Shown: piece by piece, positions 35,751 through 50,403 of the stretch
Numbering within the stretch: the stretch's first letter is position 1
How the letters are laid out: each line of letters begins with the position of its first letter
Origin: Chrysomallon squamiferum
Taxonomy: Eukaryota; Mollusca; Gastropoda; Neomphalida; Peltospiridae
Direction of reading: 5' to 3'
Length of the DNA: 64,000 nucleotides
Assembly: GCA_012295275.1 (NCBI GenBank)
Contig: CM022667.1
Coordinates: 102,501-166,500, forward strand
Notes under the pieces: model-generated
Database searches by the model: none
What the model saw: the letters and a program-made list of their open reading frames with translations, nothing else
Told to the model about the DNA's origin: nothing
Translations under genes and position numbers: made by a program

Positions 35751-38700
35751 CTGAGACTGTGATAAAAATAATAATAATTCAATTAAATTGGACTAATAAC
35801 AATAAAGAAATACTAGCCAAACAAATTCAAATTACTTGAGACAACTCTCATGCAAAGAAACATTATTCTATCTTCTGAATTCAACAAATTGTATAGTGTA
35901 ACGCCCATTTTTACAGCATAATAATATTTGTTATTACTGCTATAAAAATAATAATAACAATAATAATAATGAAGGCAGAATAATTCATAGATTAGTACCA
36001 AAAAAAATGCAACTGAATAAAAAATAAAATAAAAATGAACATGATAGAAAAGATAATTTGTGATCAAACAATGAAAAAAAAATCATTTGGACCATCTTTT
36101 TAATTTTTAAATTTTTTGTTTTAAGTGATAAATTCTGAGGTAGACTAGCAGTCATATATGGAATATTGTTTGTGACACCAATATCTTTCACTTCAAGATT
36201 TAAATCTGTCTTTGTCTTGCTTACTACAACATGCACAGTTTACATTTGTCTCTCACCCACTTAAAATTTCATTTAATTTCTCATTTACACAAAAACACGT
36301 TTAATCTCTATCATATACATACCACCACATAAACATTCGTCACCTAATACTCCGGTGTTGTTTTTTTCTCTTTCATAACACATTTTTTGGTCCTGTCATA
36401 CCTTTTCAAACAGTATTTAAATCTCTCTGACCATATCTTTCCTTCCCTTATCTCTCTCTCTCTCTCATACCCACAGTTTTTCTCTGTCTGTGTCTTGTAC
36501 CTATTACATAAAAGACAGAACCAAACCATATCTGACAAATCAAAAAGATACTCCAATATCCATTTTTGATAAAACTATAAATATAAAGATTTTTTTTTTT
36601 TTGGCTTCTTCTAATTTGAGATATTTTTTGCATATTTTTTGTTTGTTTTTTTGGTTGTTTTGGTTTTTGGTGGATTTCTTTTTTTTTCTTTTTTTTTTTT
36701 TTTTTTTTGAAAAATGAATTAAAACCTGGAACTGAAAATGTATTGATTAATATAACAATAACTTTTGTTCTGAAAATAGGCACATATAAAAAAGTAATAA
36801 CAATAACAATGTATATAAAACTATAATTACTGCATATTTACATTAAAAAGAAACTGTATTCGTATGATTTCTCTAGTTTCAGGAAAAGTAATTCTCTAAC
36901 CACTATCAAAATGGCAAAATGGACATGAGATAACTTTATTCCCGATACTAGTCGATATACTGAAGGAAAACAATGGCTGCCGGTTTAGTTTAAACATACT
37001 CTCTGAAATACAAAATGGACTTTTAATATAAGAAAATAAAGTCATGTACATATATAACAACTGGTCAGGATTAATTAAATAATGTGCTATTCTGGACGTC
37101 ATTGTTATAAGATTTCAAAATTTTGTTAGCAAAAGTTAACATTCTTGAATTTTCTTCTTTTTTTTAATTCACAGAAGTTTTTGTTATGTATTAACAAAGC
37201 CTGAATTTTTTTCTTAATAAAATTTTACACTTTATTTCACAAACTTTCATACAGTTATTAATATGTGTAGCCAGGCTGTTGGTAGTGTTGTGTTTTTTAA
37301 TGGAATGCTTCTTAAGCACAAAAAATTGTGAAAAATAAATTAGAAAGATTTTTTGCAGTTGAAGTGTTATGAAAGTGCTGTAAAAAGCTTAAGCAATTAA
37401 ATATTTAAAAAAGACTAAGACTGTACAAAAAATAATAAGTCATAATTTCAATAATAATAATAATAATAATAATTTTAATAATAATAATAACAAACATTAG
37501 AAGATGCAACAATGAAAAGAGAATAATTCCTTTTTAACTAATTAACAGAATTTTTAACAACTCAAAAAAAAAAATTACATTTTAATTATTATTATTTAAT
37601 GTTTTAATTTTCATTGCTTGCCTATAAACAATACATTATCTTCTTGTTGTTTTATCAAAAGAAAAAATGCTGCTGTTTGATCTAAAAACATGATTATAAT
37701 TCTTGAGTGTTACAGATTATGAAAACAGTCTGACTTGAACAGTATACATGAGAAATAAATGATGATTATAATAATAAGAAGATATTTTTTAAATGCTTAA
37801 AAACTATTTTAGTAGTATAAAAATAGAAGTCTAGAAATAAATATTAAAACAAAATGGATATTCTGTTTGATTCCCAAATTGTATACATAAACAATTTTAC
37901 TTTTTAAAAATGAATGGAATGTAAATTCTACAAAAGAAGTTATAATCTAAAAATAGACCATTAATGAATATAGGTGTTAACTGTCCAATAATAAGAGGTG
38001 TTTAACTGACCAATGAAAAGAACTATTTAATTAACCAATGAGAATTGTCGTTTAATAAGTAACAAGTGATGTTCAATACTGAAATGTTTATTATTAAAAA
38101 TAGAATGCAGAATTTTTTCTTTTCAAAAATAAAACATAAATTTGACTAGATTGTATTATTTATTCAAGTCATGAAGACTGAATATATATTTTGAATCTGA
38201 TTTTAAAAATAATAATCTGAAATGGACATGTGGACCCCTGGCATAAACTTTAAAAAAAAAATACTTAGTATTATAAAGGAAATTATTATTATAAAAATAA
38301 TGAAATTGAAAAATAATCGTTGTAAATAATTCTTGGCTAGATATGTGTTTTAACTGTGATGACATTAATAATAACAATATTAAAAATAAATAAATAAAAA
38401 GTAATAATAATAATAACAACAATAAAATAATAGTAATAACAATATTAACAACAAACAAAAAATATTAAGTTTAAAAAATTTCATAAGAAAAAATAGTTTT
38501 TTATTTAAACTGAGATCTTAAATTCTATAGTTTATAAATGTTCCGTAAAATAACTTAAAAAACAACATTATGATCATGAAAATTAACAAAAAATAAAAAT
38601 AATTCTTAAAATCCATTCCATCACTCGTTAATGAATAATTTAACAAAAACATCGCAAAAGCATCAATAAAATTCAAAAAATATTGGTGACGAGAACATTA

Positions 38701-38807
38701 AAAAACAAAAAATGAATATGTAACAAAATTAATCAGTAAAGTGTAAATATCCATGGTTACCACTCAGAACAGTAAATGTGTGTAACGCAACCATGGCAAT
38801 ATCACAT
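33130..38807. other. Convergent intergenic stretch between UBA2 and DGAT1
   Basis: AT-rich sequence with microsatellites (AAT runs near 33703-33735 and 37450-37490, TA run near 35720-35748, poly(T) near 36694-36708). It must contain the DGAT1 3' UTR at its right end. No conserved coding sequence was found on either strand; open frames here are short and low-complexity. Confidence 0.6.
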
Positions 38808-41800
38808 TCAGTTGATAGAAAATGTCTGATCATGCAAGGTCCCGACATTTCTCACGTAGTAATCGTGGACGTAAGCAAGAATCGCAACAGGCTGGCCCAA
38901 AATGAGGCTGAGCCACACAACAATGTTTCCACCTTTACCTGTCACATACTTGGCTGTAACCAAGGCCAACGGAACCTGAAATAACCCATGAATATTTACG
39001 AATTTAGCAAAATATTGTAGTGGCATTATCAACAAAGTAATGGGAATGGAATGATAAAAAGAAAAATAGTAAAATATATATTCTTAAATTTATGTCAGAA
39101 TTACGAAATGGTAAAATATTAATTTGAAATATTTATTAATTAAAATGTGAACATGAAAGAAAACAAATTGTCTGGTATTCCAAGGGTTATTTAACTGATT
39201 GATAATTAAAACTTTCACTTGGTTATTAAAACCATTATCCTTTACAGATGACAAATAAAAAACAGAATAACTGTATATATAACACTTACGTTCATATATC
39301 TGATAATAGAAATAAATAATTTTTTTATTATTTTTTTTTTTTTACCATGCTTTGCAGGCCCCTCTTTTCCTATAGTTAATATTATTCATTATTGTTTTTT
39401 TGTTGGTTTTTTTTAAATTTAAATTTATAAATATTATGGGATTTGATATGTTCTTTAGTGTATAATTGTGTAAAAAACACAAACCTGCATGACCATAGAA
39501 GAGAAAGCCCAGGTTCGAAACATGTGCAGAGGAATACTGATCAAATACTGAAAACAAACACATCAACATTTATAAATGCAAATACACACACACAAAACCA
39601 CACAAACACCAAATGATAAAAAAGCACGTTCATGTGATTTCCTAAAAATATTTTCTCATTCCAGTTAGTACTGTAAATGTTTTGAGAAGTTGCATTCCCA
39701 ACTAGAGAATACATACTTAATAACAATGGCACATGCATATCACATGTCTATAATTCATTTACATACAGATATACACACTCATCGAATCATACAGTACTTA
39801 CTTCGTGGAAAAAGGCTGACACAAAAAAGACAGCAATTGAAGCTTTAATCTTAGATATTCCACGTCTCAACATTGGTTTGTACAAGTGTCTGAAAGAAAA
39901 ACAAACCAAGAGTTTACAATCTGAACATAAATGGTGTGTTATTTACTATACAGCTGGAATTATAAAAGAAAAAGATAAAAAATATATATACATTTCTTAC
40001 CTTGTAGCCCACCTATGGACAGGAATATTCCAGCTTTTCCAGAATTCTGAAATGGTTTCTGCATTCCTACAATCAAAACATAACAATTTAACAAAAAATA
40101 TATATGTGTGTGTGTGTGTGTATGTGTGTGTGAAGGAAAAGAGAGAGGAAGAACACTTTGCAATAGTTAGTAACTGTATTTCTGATTTATATTTTATCAG
40201 TTCTACATGCTTGTGTAGTATAGATATAACTCACAAAAATAACATCAGATATTGTTCTTGGTAAAGAATGCATATAATACAGACTTACTATACCATTCTA
40301 CCAAATTCTATCTCCAAACCTATACAGTTCTTGAGGAAGAATATTTTTTATTTTTTTTTACAGTCTCTGTAGAATTTTATCCAGAAACCTGAATATTTAT
40401 GTTATACTTGATATAGAATATTCTGTACAGTATCTAGACTTACCACCAGTCTCTGTAGAACTCTCTATCCCCAAATGTGAAAAGTTTAGTTATACCTGTT
40501 GTAGAAAATTTTGTACAGTATCTAGACTTGCCAGCAGTCTCTTTAGAACTATCTGTCACCAAACATGAATAGTTCTGTTATACTTGTATAGTATCTAGAC
40601 TTACCACCAGTCTCTATAGAACTCTCTATCCCCAAATGTGAAAAGTTTAGTTATACCTGTTGTAGAAAATTTTGTACAGTATCTAGACTTGCCAGCAGTC
40701 TCTTTAGAACTATCTGTCACCAAACATGAATAGTTCTGTTATACTTGTATAGTATCTAGACTTACCACCAGTCTCTGTAGAACTCTCTATCCCCAAGTGT
40801 GAAAAGTTTAGTTATACCAGTTGTAGAAAATTTTGTACAGTAGTCTCTTTAGAACTATCTGTCACCAAACATGAATAGTTCTGTTATACTTGTACAGTAT
40901 CTAGACTTACCACCAGTCTCTGTAGAACTCTCTATCCCCAAATCTGAGTAGTTCAGCTATTACATTGAGGCACGAGTGAAAAAACCAGTAGAAAAATATT
41001 AACCAGATGAAGTGATTTGGGATCTGAAAAACAGAAATGTTTAATTATTAACATTACCTCTGAAAATTTAAAAAAAAAAGAAGAAGAGAGAGACAGAAAC
41101 AAAGTGTATGTGTCAGTAAAATGGAGTATAGGAAAAAATATAAATAAACTAAAGTGTGTGTGTCTTTGTGAATGTGTCTGGGTTAGATTTCATGTATTAT
41201 GAATATTAATTAAACCATAAAAGATCAAGATCACAATATATTTACCATATAAATTAACTAAAAATTAATTTTAAACAACACCACCACACCAAAAAGAAAT
41301 TCCAACTGTTACCATGGAAAAATAATGCATAACACTAACAGTTAACCTGACAAAAAAAAAAAAAAAAAAAAACTGTACAGACTCTGTTGCTATGGAAACT
41401 GACTGTCAAATACTCACAGCTAACTTGAGCAATCTTTCCACCACCTTGCTGATATTCATGTCTGCCAGTGGCTGCATTGAATTATTTATTGCAGGTATGA
41501 TCCACTGAAATTAATAAAAAATATACATTACTAATGAAGGCAAAATGATATTTATTTATTTAATTAATTAAAATGCACCAGGTGTTCGACAGAATAAAAC
41601 AGCCTAAACTCATTTAATTATTTTAATACCAAGCTGTTTTTAATATGTGATTCTTGCCCTCAAATTTTCTTAATGATAAACTTTGACAATAATTCAACAT
41701 GTTGACAAGGATTTCAATGTATTATTTTACTGAAGTTTAGATAACTATCAAGAAATATATTTTTTAAAATACTGAACAGGAAGATAACTATAAATTAATG

Positions 41801-42212
41801 TAAAACAAAATTACTAACCATTTTTCAATGATTTATTCAGTCTAACATAATTCATAATGGTAATAACCACATTAGTATTATTTTTAAAGTTAGCAAAAAC
41901 ATAAACTGTAATGGTTTTTTTTTTTATATTTGATTTATAGCTGTTAGTTTTTTGTTTGTGTACAGTGATCATACCTGCTGAACCAAACCAAGCATCAGCT
42001 GCCAGAGAAACAGCTAAGATAAAGAAAAAGGAAAAAAAAAAATATATATATATATATATACAAGAACACACACATATTAAAAATTATTTTTATTATTATC
42101 ATCATCATCATCATCATCATCACTGGTATTAGTTATATATAATAATTACATCAATGTAGGTAAAATTAAATAAATAAACACAGATAATGTTAATAACAGT
42201 AATGAAAACTTT

Positions 42213-42287
<75 letters not shown>

Positions 42288-44312
42288 ACTAACTATATAT
42301 TATGCAACACTTTAATATCTGAAACTTTTCTATTTACTTTTTGCAAGCCATACTTAAAGGGTTTTTTCAAAGATTCAAACAAATAGTGAACATGAAAGAT
42401 TATTTTTGACAGACAGCTTGCATCATTCTTGAAATTTTTAGATCTTACCATTTCAATAATTCGTTTGAACAGGAATCGCTTTCTGATTCTTGCAGAGCGT
42501 GGAAAGTTTAGCTCATAGCTGAGTGTGGGTGCAAACATGAAATAGTACAGATCTGTAAATGAGAATTTAAAACATATATATATTAAAATAAACAGCCTAA
42601 ATTCACCTGCTGATTAATCTTTCACAATCATTCAAAAATGAAATCATACAATATTAATCTTTTGGCTTCTTAAATGAGATGATTTAAAATACATTTCCAC
42701 ATAATAGCATGAATATTCTTACAATGCAGGTTTCAAAACATCCAAGTTACAATCACATTTATTCAATTCGTGGGGCAAAAAATATATATTTGTGAACAAG
42801 CAACATATTCAGATAAACAATTTGATACGCTATTTAATGTTATTAATTAAATACAGTACAGGTGAGTTTCATCAAGGACTAAATTCTCACCTGAAATTGT
42901 TAGGTTGTCAGGGTAACATACTTTTGTTTCCACTTTTCCATTTGGGCTGCCAACAGAATTTGTAGCTGAAAGATAAATTTCAATTATGATTTTAATTAGT
43001 AAAATAATTAGAAATAATTATAATGTATATGTATACATGTGGGTGTTATACTACTTCAAAAACATTTTTTTTAATCACCAACCTCAAATTCTTAATATTT
43101 ATTTTAAAATGAAATGTTTGCCTACATCAGTTTTATACACTTAATATTACTTACATTAATATTCTTGCTTCACCTTTACTAGCTATCACAATTTTTTTTT
43201 AAATGTTTCCTAACTGTAACACTGACATTTATCTCCTATTTTCATTTTTACTGTCAACTTTTTAACAACTACTGACGAAGGCAGTAACATTAATAACAAA
43301 GTTAATTACTGAGTTTAAAAAAAAAATACTGAATCTTACTTTCGTCAGAAACACTGATTGTCTTTCGTCTTGTTTGTGATTTGTTTTTCCTGTGGCTGCG
43401 ACACCAGTTATTAACACATGCATATGACACCAGCTTCAGAAATATCATGGTCACTATACCAAGAGTGTTTACAGAGAAAACTGGAATATTCAAAACAAGT
43501 CATTATATTAACATAAACTTATCTACAAGTTCTAAACTAGAGAAACTATTACCGTCATTTTATCTGCTGGGTTTACAGAGAAAATTGGAATAGCTAAAAC
43601 AAATCATTTATTAAGATAAATTTTTCTACCAGTTTTAAATAGAGAACAAAAATATCATTGTGACTATAATCTTAGTTTACAGAGAAAACTAAATTAATAA
43701 ATTTTAATATAAACATATCAAAAAGTTCTGAAACAGAAAAACTAAAGGGTTGTGTAATGATTACAATTTATTGCTGTTATATAAAATAAGTAACTGATTT
43801 TGTGGGTGAATAAACATACAGAGCCCATTCTATATCTCCGATACAACACAGCACATACCATAATCTTTTATAAACTAGATATTAAAAAAACTTTATACAA
43901 AATTGTTTATTATAGGTATCTTCAGCAGTAAGGAAGACATTATGAACTGAAACAAAATTATTCAAGTTAGCAAATAAACATTTTGCATAAATAAAACAGA
44001 TCTATTTTGAAAAATTTGGATATGACCTCTCATTCTAAACCTAATGTCAACATTAATCGATTTCAACTGGGGAAAAAATGATTAAAAAAATAAGTACTTG
44101 GATTTGGATGAAATATGAAGACAACAGTGGCAGGATAGACAAGAAGAATAACATCGTTGACAATGTTGATTGCAACGCCTACACCCTCCGATATCCACTC
44201 CTGAAAACACAGATAAGTAATAAAATATGTTTTAAAAATACAATATTTTAGAATATTTGAAACAATTTAAAATACAAACTTAAAAATTATGAAAAAGAAA
44301 ACAGTAAAATAA

Positions 44313-44348
<36 letters not shown>

Positions 44349-47100
44349 AGACATCAAAGCTGCAAATACAATGTTTAAGAGAAGTGAACAATTGCTGTCA
44401 TTGTAGTGTATGAAAAAACCCCACCTCTGACTTGTTTTTGAATTATATATATTAACCTAGTTACAGATCAGATGTACCAATTATAATACTTCATTTTTTT
44501 ACTTGTTTTAAGATGATGTTTGCTGATTGTGTTAAGAAATGAAAATAAAAATTATAATGCCAGCCAACACTTACCTTTACCAATAACTTCTCTGTCATGT
44601 AGACTACTAAGATAAATATATTGATGGCTGCAACAGAGAAACAATGTTTATTTAATTCTGTAAATCATTACATAACATTTTATATCATTATTTATTATTA
44701 CACCCTTATCCATCATCAGTAATAACAAACTTACGAAAAACAATTACAATACCATTATAAAATAACTGAACCACAACATTTCGTTACTGGAGTAGAATAT
44801 TTCTTTGAACCATCAAGAGAACACTTTAAAATATATGTATATATTTACATTTATTTGTGAGTCATATACTTACATAACAAAAGAAGAATATTTGGCCAGC
44901 TTCCGGGATCCTTGAAATACATGTTGATCCATATTGACGGGTCAATCAGAATGCCGTATCTAGGTAAAATATACGACAATAACATTGATAACACAGAATT
45001 GTAATATGTGGATTACTTTAAACATTTTATGTAGCATTCCATTCAGGGATAAAAAAAAAAAAAAAAAAACATCAGACAGAAAAAGAAATGTGTACGTGTT
45101 TGTGTGTATGTGTGCCTTTGTGTGTGTTCTTTGTTTCTGTACATATGTGTGGACATATGCTTCTGAAACTTAGAAATAAGGTTCTATTTACTGTCTCCAA
45201 AGAGTTCATAATAATTTTTAATATTATAAAGAAAATACATATTTGAATACTATATAAGTTTCTAAAATGGATTATACTTACTTGATAATATTTTCTAGAA
45301 ATAACCTTGCATTTGACAAAATCTGCAAAAAATAGATAAATAGATAATACAATACAATACAATACAATATAATAATATAATAATTAATATAATGTAATAT
45401 TATGCAATATTATGTAATGTAATGTAATATAATAAATAATATAATATAATATAATATAATATAATATAATATAATATAATATAATATAATATAACATAAT
45501 AATAAATATTTAGTAATTAATAGCAGATAAGTAACACATTTTTTATTAAGCAGACACTTATTCATAACAGCATCTTTATTTAATTATCATTTGTATTCAT
45601 TAATTTAGTATGCAGATGACAACATGATTAATTATTTATGACAATATATTCAGTACGTACATAATTCATAATTTAATATCCATATTGCATGAACTGCATA
45701 TTAGAAGTTACAAAGCAAATAAAATTATGTAAAAATTGAAATGCTTGACATACAGTGGGTCTAATATAGCCTATGATTAAGAAAAAATTAAACTTGTGAG
45801 TAGTAATATAGTGACTGATCTAGACCACATTTTAACAACACCAACTCAATGGCTGCTTGAAAAACTGACAAAGAGATTTTTCAAAACAAATATTAACATT
45901 TATTTCATTATTTAAAAATTCATTCTGTATGTTAACATGTACAAGACACTATCTGTCCAGTATGTAATCAATATATACTATGAATCTGACAAATAAAAAG
46001 ATTATTTCCATGTTTGTGTCTCATATTCTCATTGTACCAATCAAAAATATTGCCAATCAGTGTTAAACATTATTATCTTTGGCATTAACGATAATTAAAT
46101 TGTATCTCTCTATAACTACTTTGAGTGTAATATGGAACTGGTGTTCAGTAAACATTTGTTTATTTTAAGATATGTAACAAGCAAAATAAAATCTTCTTTT
46201 AACACACACACACACACACACATCAGTTACATGTAACAAAAAAACATGAACTGGTTTTAAGAAATATACTTTTTGCATGTTTGTATCTATGTATATATGT
46301 CTGTATGTTGTTACATTCAAACCTATACACAGATATACACACATGAACTCATTTTAAGACAAAACACATGACCATCAAAAACAAGCACTCATTTTAAGAC
46401 GCTTCTGACCAGAAACAAAATCTAATTTTCGTGTTTCATGCTGAGTCAGCAAAACTGTTATCCAAATACAGTGACATCACCTTTCCTGCTGGTCATTAAC
46501 CCTGGAGATTTGTTACTGCATGTGTATCTACAACACTGCAGCCTCTGTGTTACGTGTGTATCTCACAGTGCTGCTGATTACAGCAAAATAACTGTCTGTT
46601 TAACAATTCAGTGTATAGGCTATAAGGTCAGATTATAACTGTGTTCGTACCACCGATACCGCATACTGTTAGATAAAATAATGTAGTATTTGTATGTATA
46701 TGTGTGTACAAAATGTATTGCAGTTTTGTTTGTGTTAGAATAAGTAAATAGATAAGAGTTCAAAAGAAGTTTTATCTTGAATGATATATATAGCTATATA
46801 TTTCTATATATATATATATTTTATTTTTTTTTATTATTTTTATTTTTATTTTTATTTTTTTTTTTCCTTCTGGGAAAGTGAATAGAAACAATACACTAAA
46901 TGACAGAGAAAAAAGAGACAGTGAGAAAGAGGAAGATTCGAAAAGAGAAAGACAACCCAGACAAAGAAAGTGGGAAAGAAAGAGCAAAGATTTCACTGTA
47001 TCTAATGAAAGATTTGAGAGAAACAAAGAAGAGAATAAGTCAGAGAAATGCAGAAAGAGAAAGACAGAGAGACATACAGTGCAATGAAAGAGAGAGAGAA

Positions 47101-47131
<31 letters not shown>

Positions 47132-49323
47132 GAATTTGTAAAACATCAATTCAAATTTTCATATAATACTTAGTATTATTAAAAGGCATAGCACCCATTA
47201 TCCTGTTCCCATTTTTAATAATTTAAGTTAACCCAATAAAGCAATTTTAATGAGACTGGAAAACCCCCAGAAAAAAGTCACAGAAAAAGCTCAGAATGCA
47301 TATAAAAGTGTCCGAATTTCAAAATCTTCTTTTCCCACCTCAGGCTTGCTTCTGGCAGAAGTAATGCCTAAAAATGACCCATTATGTATGGTTTTATGAA
47401 GATCAAACCCAGCCAGTGACCGATAAGAGAAGACGAGAGAGACACTCAAGTACGTGCACAAGTAGTTTTCACAAACGCTCAACAGGGAGGTGTCAAGGAC
47501 AAGAACTGTCTGTAGTTTCTACAGTAAATATTACACACTATTTACATTTCAGACTGTGACAAAAACAAATCAGAGGTTATGCATGTATTGCGATGGGACA
47601 GAGGTCCATGGCATTTTTTAATGTGAAATTCAAAGCTATGTTTAGATATTTGTAGATATAGATGTAATCAACCATGTATAAGTGCCATTTTGTTGACCTT
47701 TCAGAATAGGTAGGTGTCTGATTGAAAAAATATATATATGTATCTACAAATACATATATATATATTTCAGTCATTTGTGAACCAAAATCACATGCACAAT
47801 GCTTGCCACGTATTGAAAAAAAAAATGCTATGAAATATGTTCCAGCACAATATTAAACAGCAGTTTAGGACAAAGAGGTTTTGTCCACAATCAGCATACT
47901 TCAACATATATTTGATGGAAGCATGCTAACAGTTATACCAATATTTGTATTATTGTTTTCACTGTTAGTCTGACAAATGTTATGCAACAGGATCAATCCT
48001 CATGTAATTTCCATTTCAAACCTGCATTGCATCAGATTATCAACAACAGTTAACACTTTAATCAGTGCTGATCACAAAGAATGAACATTTTGATCATTAC
48101 TGATCACAAATAGTGAACTTTTTTGTGAGTATCAATCATAAAGAATAAACATTTTGATCAGTATTGATCACAAATAGTGATCATCTGTTTACTGATCACA
48201 ATTTGCTATCCACATTTCAGAAATCCTGTAAATTATAATTTTTAAACATGTGGCATAATTCTTCTATCTATATTTTTGACAGGATTATATGCTAATTAAA
48301 ATAAAATGTTCCTTTGTGAAACAGTGAGATTTTTTGCCAAGGAAGATTTCTACTACTTGGTAAAAGAAGTCCAGACATTTGTGGATTTTTTATTTACTAA
48401 TAAATAATATCAATGTTTCACAAGTTTCTTTTATAATTACAAGTACTGACAATTACTGTTACTATAGAATAAAATTGTGATAAACTGATATTATATATTA
48501 CATGTCACTTTTGTTCAGATGTAAATACGAAAATGAATATTATTCAAATAATTAGCCAAAACAATCTGCTTAATTTCTTTTGATAGAAAATAAAATACAG
48601 CATTAGTATAAAATCATCAGATTAGAAACAATCTACATAGTTTATTTGCAAGAAAAACATTCACTAACATGTAATAAAGAAATAAGAGTTAAACACAGAT
48701 ATATATATAAATGAATACAATGAAACTTTATACAATTTCCTCAACCTTTTCAGATTTCAGATTTCAGCATTGGAATATTAATGGCCTGTAATTATTAACT
48801 GTACAGAAACTGTCAGCTGTTTCTAAACTGGTCTATTATATTTCTTCAAATATCAGCCATTTATGTGTCCACAAAATTAAAAACAAAACAGCTTCACCTT
48901 TTCACCCGTATTAACTAGTATTGGAAAAAGGCCAATGACAAATCAATGCTGTGAATTAACATAAAGGAAAAAACAACAACACTGTAAACAAAATACAGTT
49001 ATGACATTGAATTATGTTAATAAAGGACATATGTAAAAATGTGTATATATGAAGTATATACTATATATATATATATATATACACACACATAAACAAATGT
49101 GAAGGATCAAAACAGAATTATTTTGGGTACTTATGATAACAACAACAGATGTTTGAAATGTACCGTGTGTTTAGGAAGTGAAAAACAATGTCAACAACAA
49201 TAGCAGTACAGGGAGTAAAGGTAAACAGAAAAAAATCAAAACAAAAATAACACAAAAAAAATATATATATTATATAACTATGATACTGCAATAGAGACAT
49301 ATCTTAATGTGTGCATGCATGAA

Positions 49324-49377
<54 letters not shown>

Positions 49378-50186
49378 TGTACAATATGTCATAATTGTCC
49401 TATTATCCCATGTAAATGCATTCAGACTGTGAAATACCACAGATTTTTTCATAATTTTTGTGAACTTGCTCTAATGGGAAAACAAACACTGTCATCCTAG
49501 ACATATGAATCATCATGTAACATGCTAGCATTACATTAATGGTTTGTTTCATTATATGTGGTATTTTATTTTCTTAAAAGCAAATAAAACAAGTCGTTTT
49601 CACTTGTTATATTAATATTTACTTTATTTACATCTGAATAAAAATGACACATACACAAATACTGAATATAGATGTAGGTCAATATACAGTAGATCTAGAG
49701 TGAAAGAAATGGAAAAATGGACATATGGACAGAAAAAACAAATCACCCATTCAGTTCCATAGGTTAACTTTATGTTTTCATTCATTGCTTATTTGGAGTG
49801 TTGTTATTTTTTGGAATAGTTCAAACAAAGATTAAGAACTGTGTGCATTATATAATATGGTATAATGTCCATTAATCCTGTTAATCCAACAGCAACTGTG
49901 GTTTGACGGAAGACTGATTAATGTTACCACTGATTTACTGAAAGGTACACATTTGGTGTTGATCCTAAATAACCACCGGAATACAGCTATCACTTTTCTG
50001 TGTACTGATTATGCTTTTATTATTATTATTATTATATGTACAGACGCAAATACACTCACAGATATAAGAACTCTTCAGAAAGTTTAGATAATAGTACTAG
50101 ATCTCTATCTCTCATCTCTCTCATTTACATTATCTTCCTCTCTCACTGACTCTTAAATACATACATAGATATCCCCAACCTTCCCA

Positions 50187-50233
<47 letters not shown>

Positions 50234-50344
50234 CACACAAATCTAAGCTAAACTACTGAAAAGAATAACAAAAAAGGATATTTTTCTATCTGGTTCTATA
50301 TATAGTTATCTACATCCCCTTTCTCTTGTTTGTTCTCTTTCTTG

Positions 50345-50403
<59 letters not shown>

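Noticed and set aside
46878-47166. Arg/Glu/Lys-rich plus-strand frames
   Set aside because: They come from an AG-rich purine tract inside a DGAT1 intron and have no conserved features.
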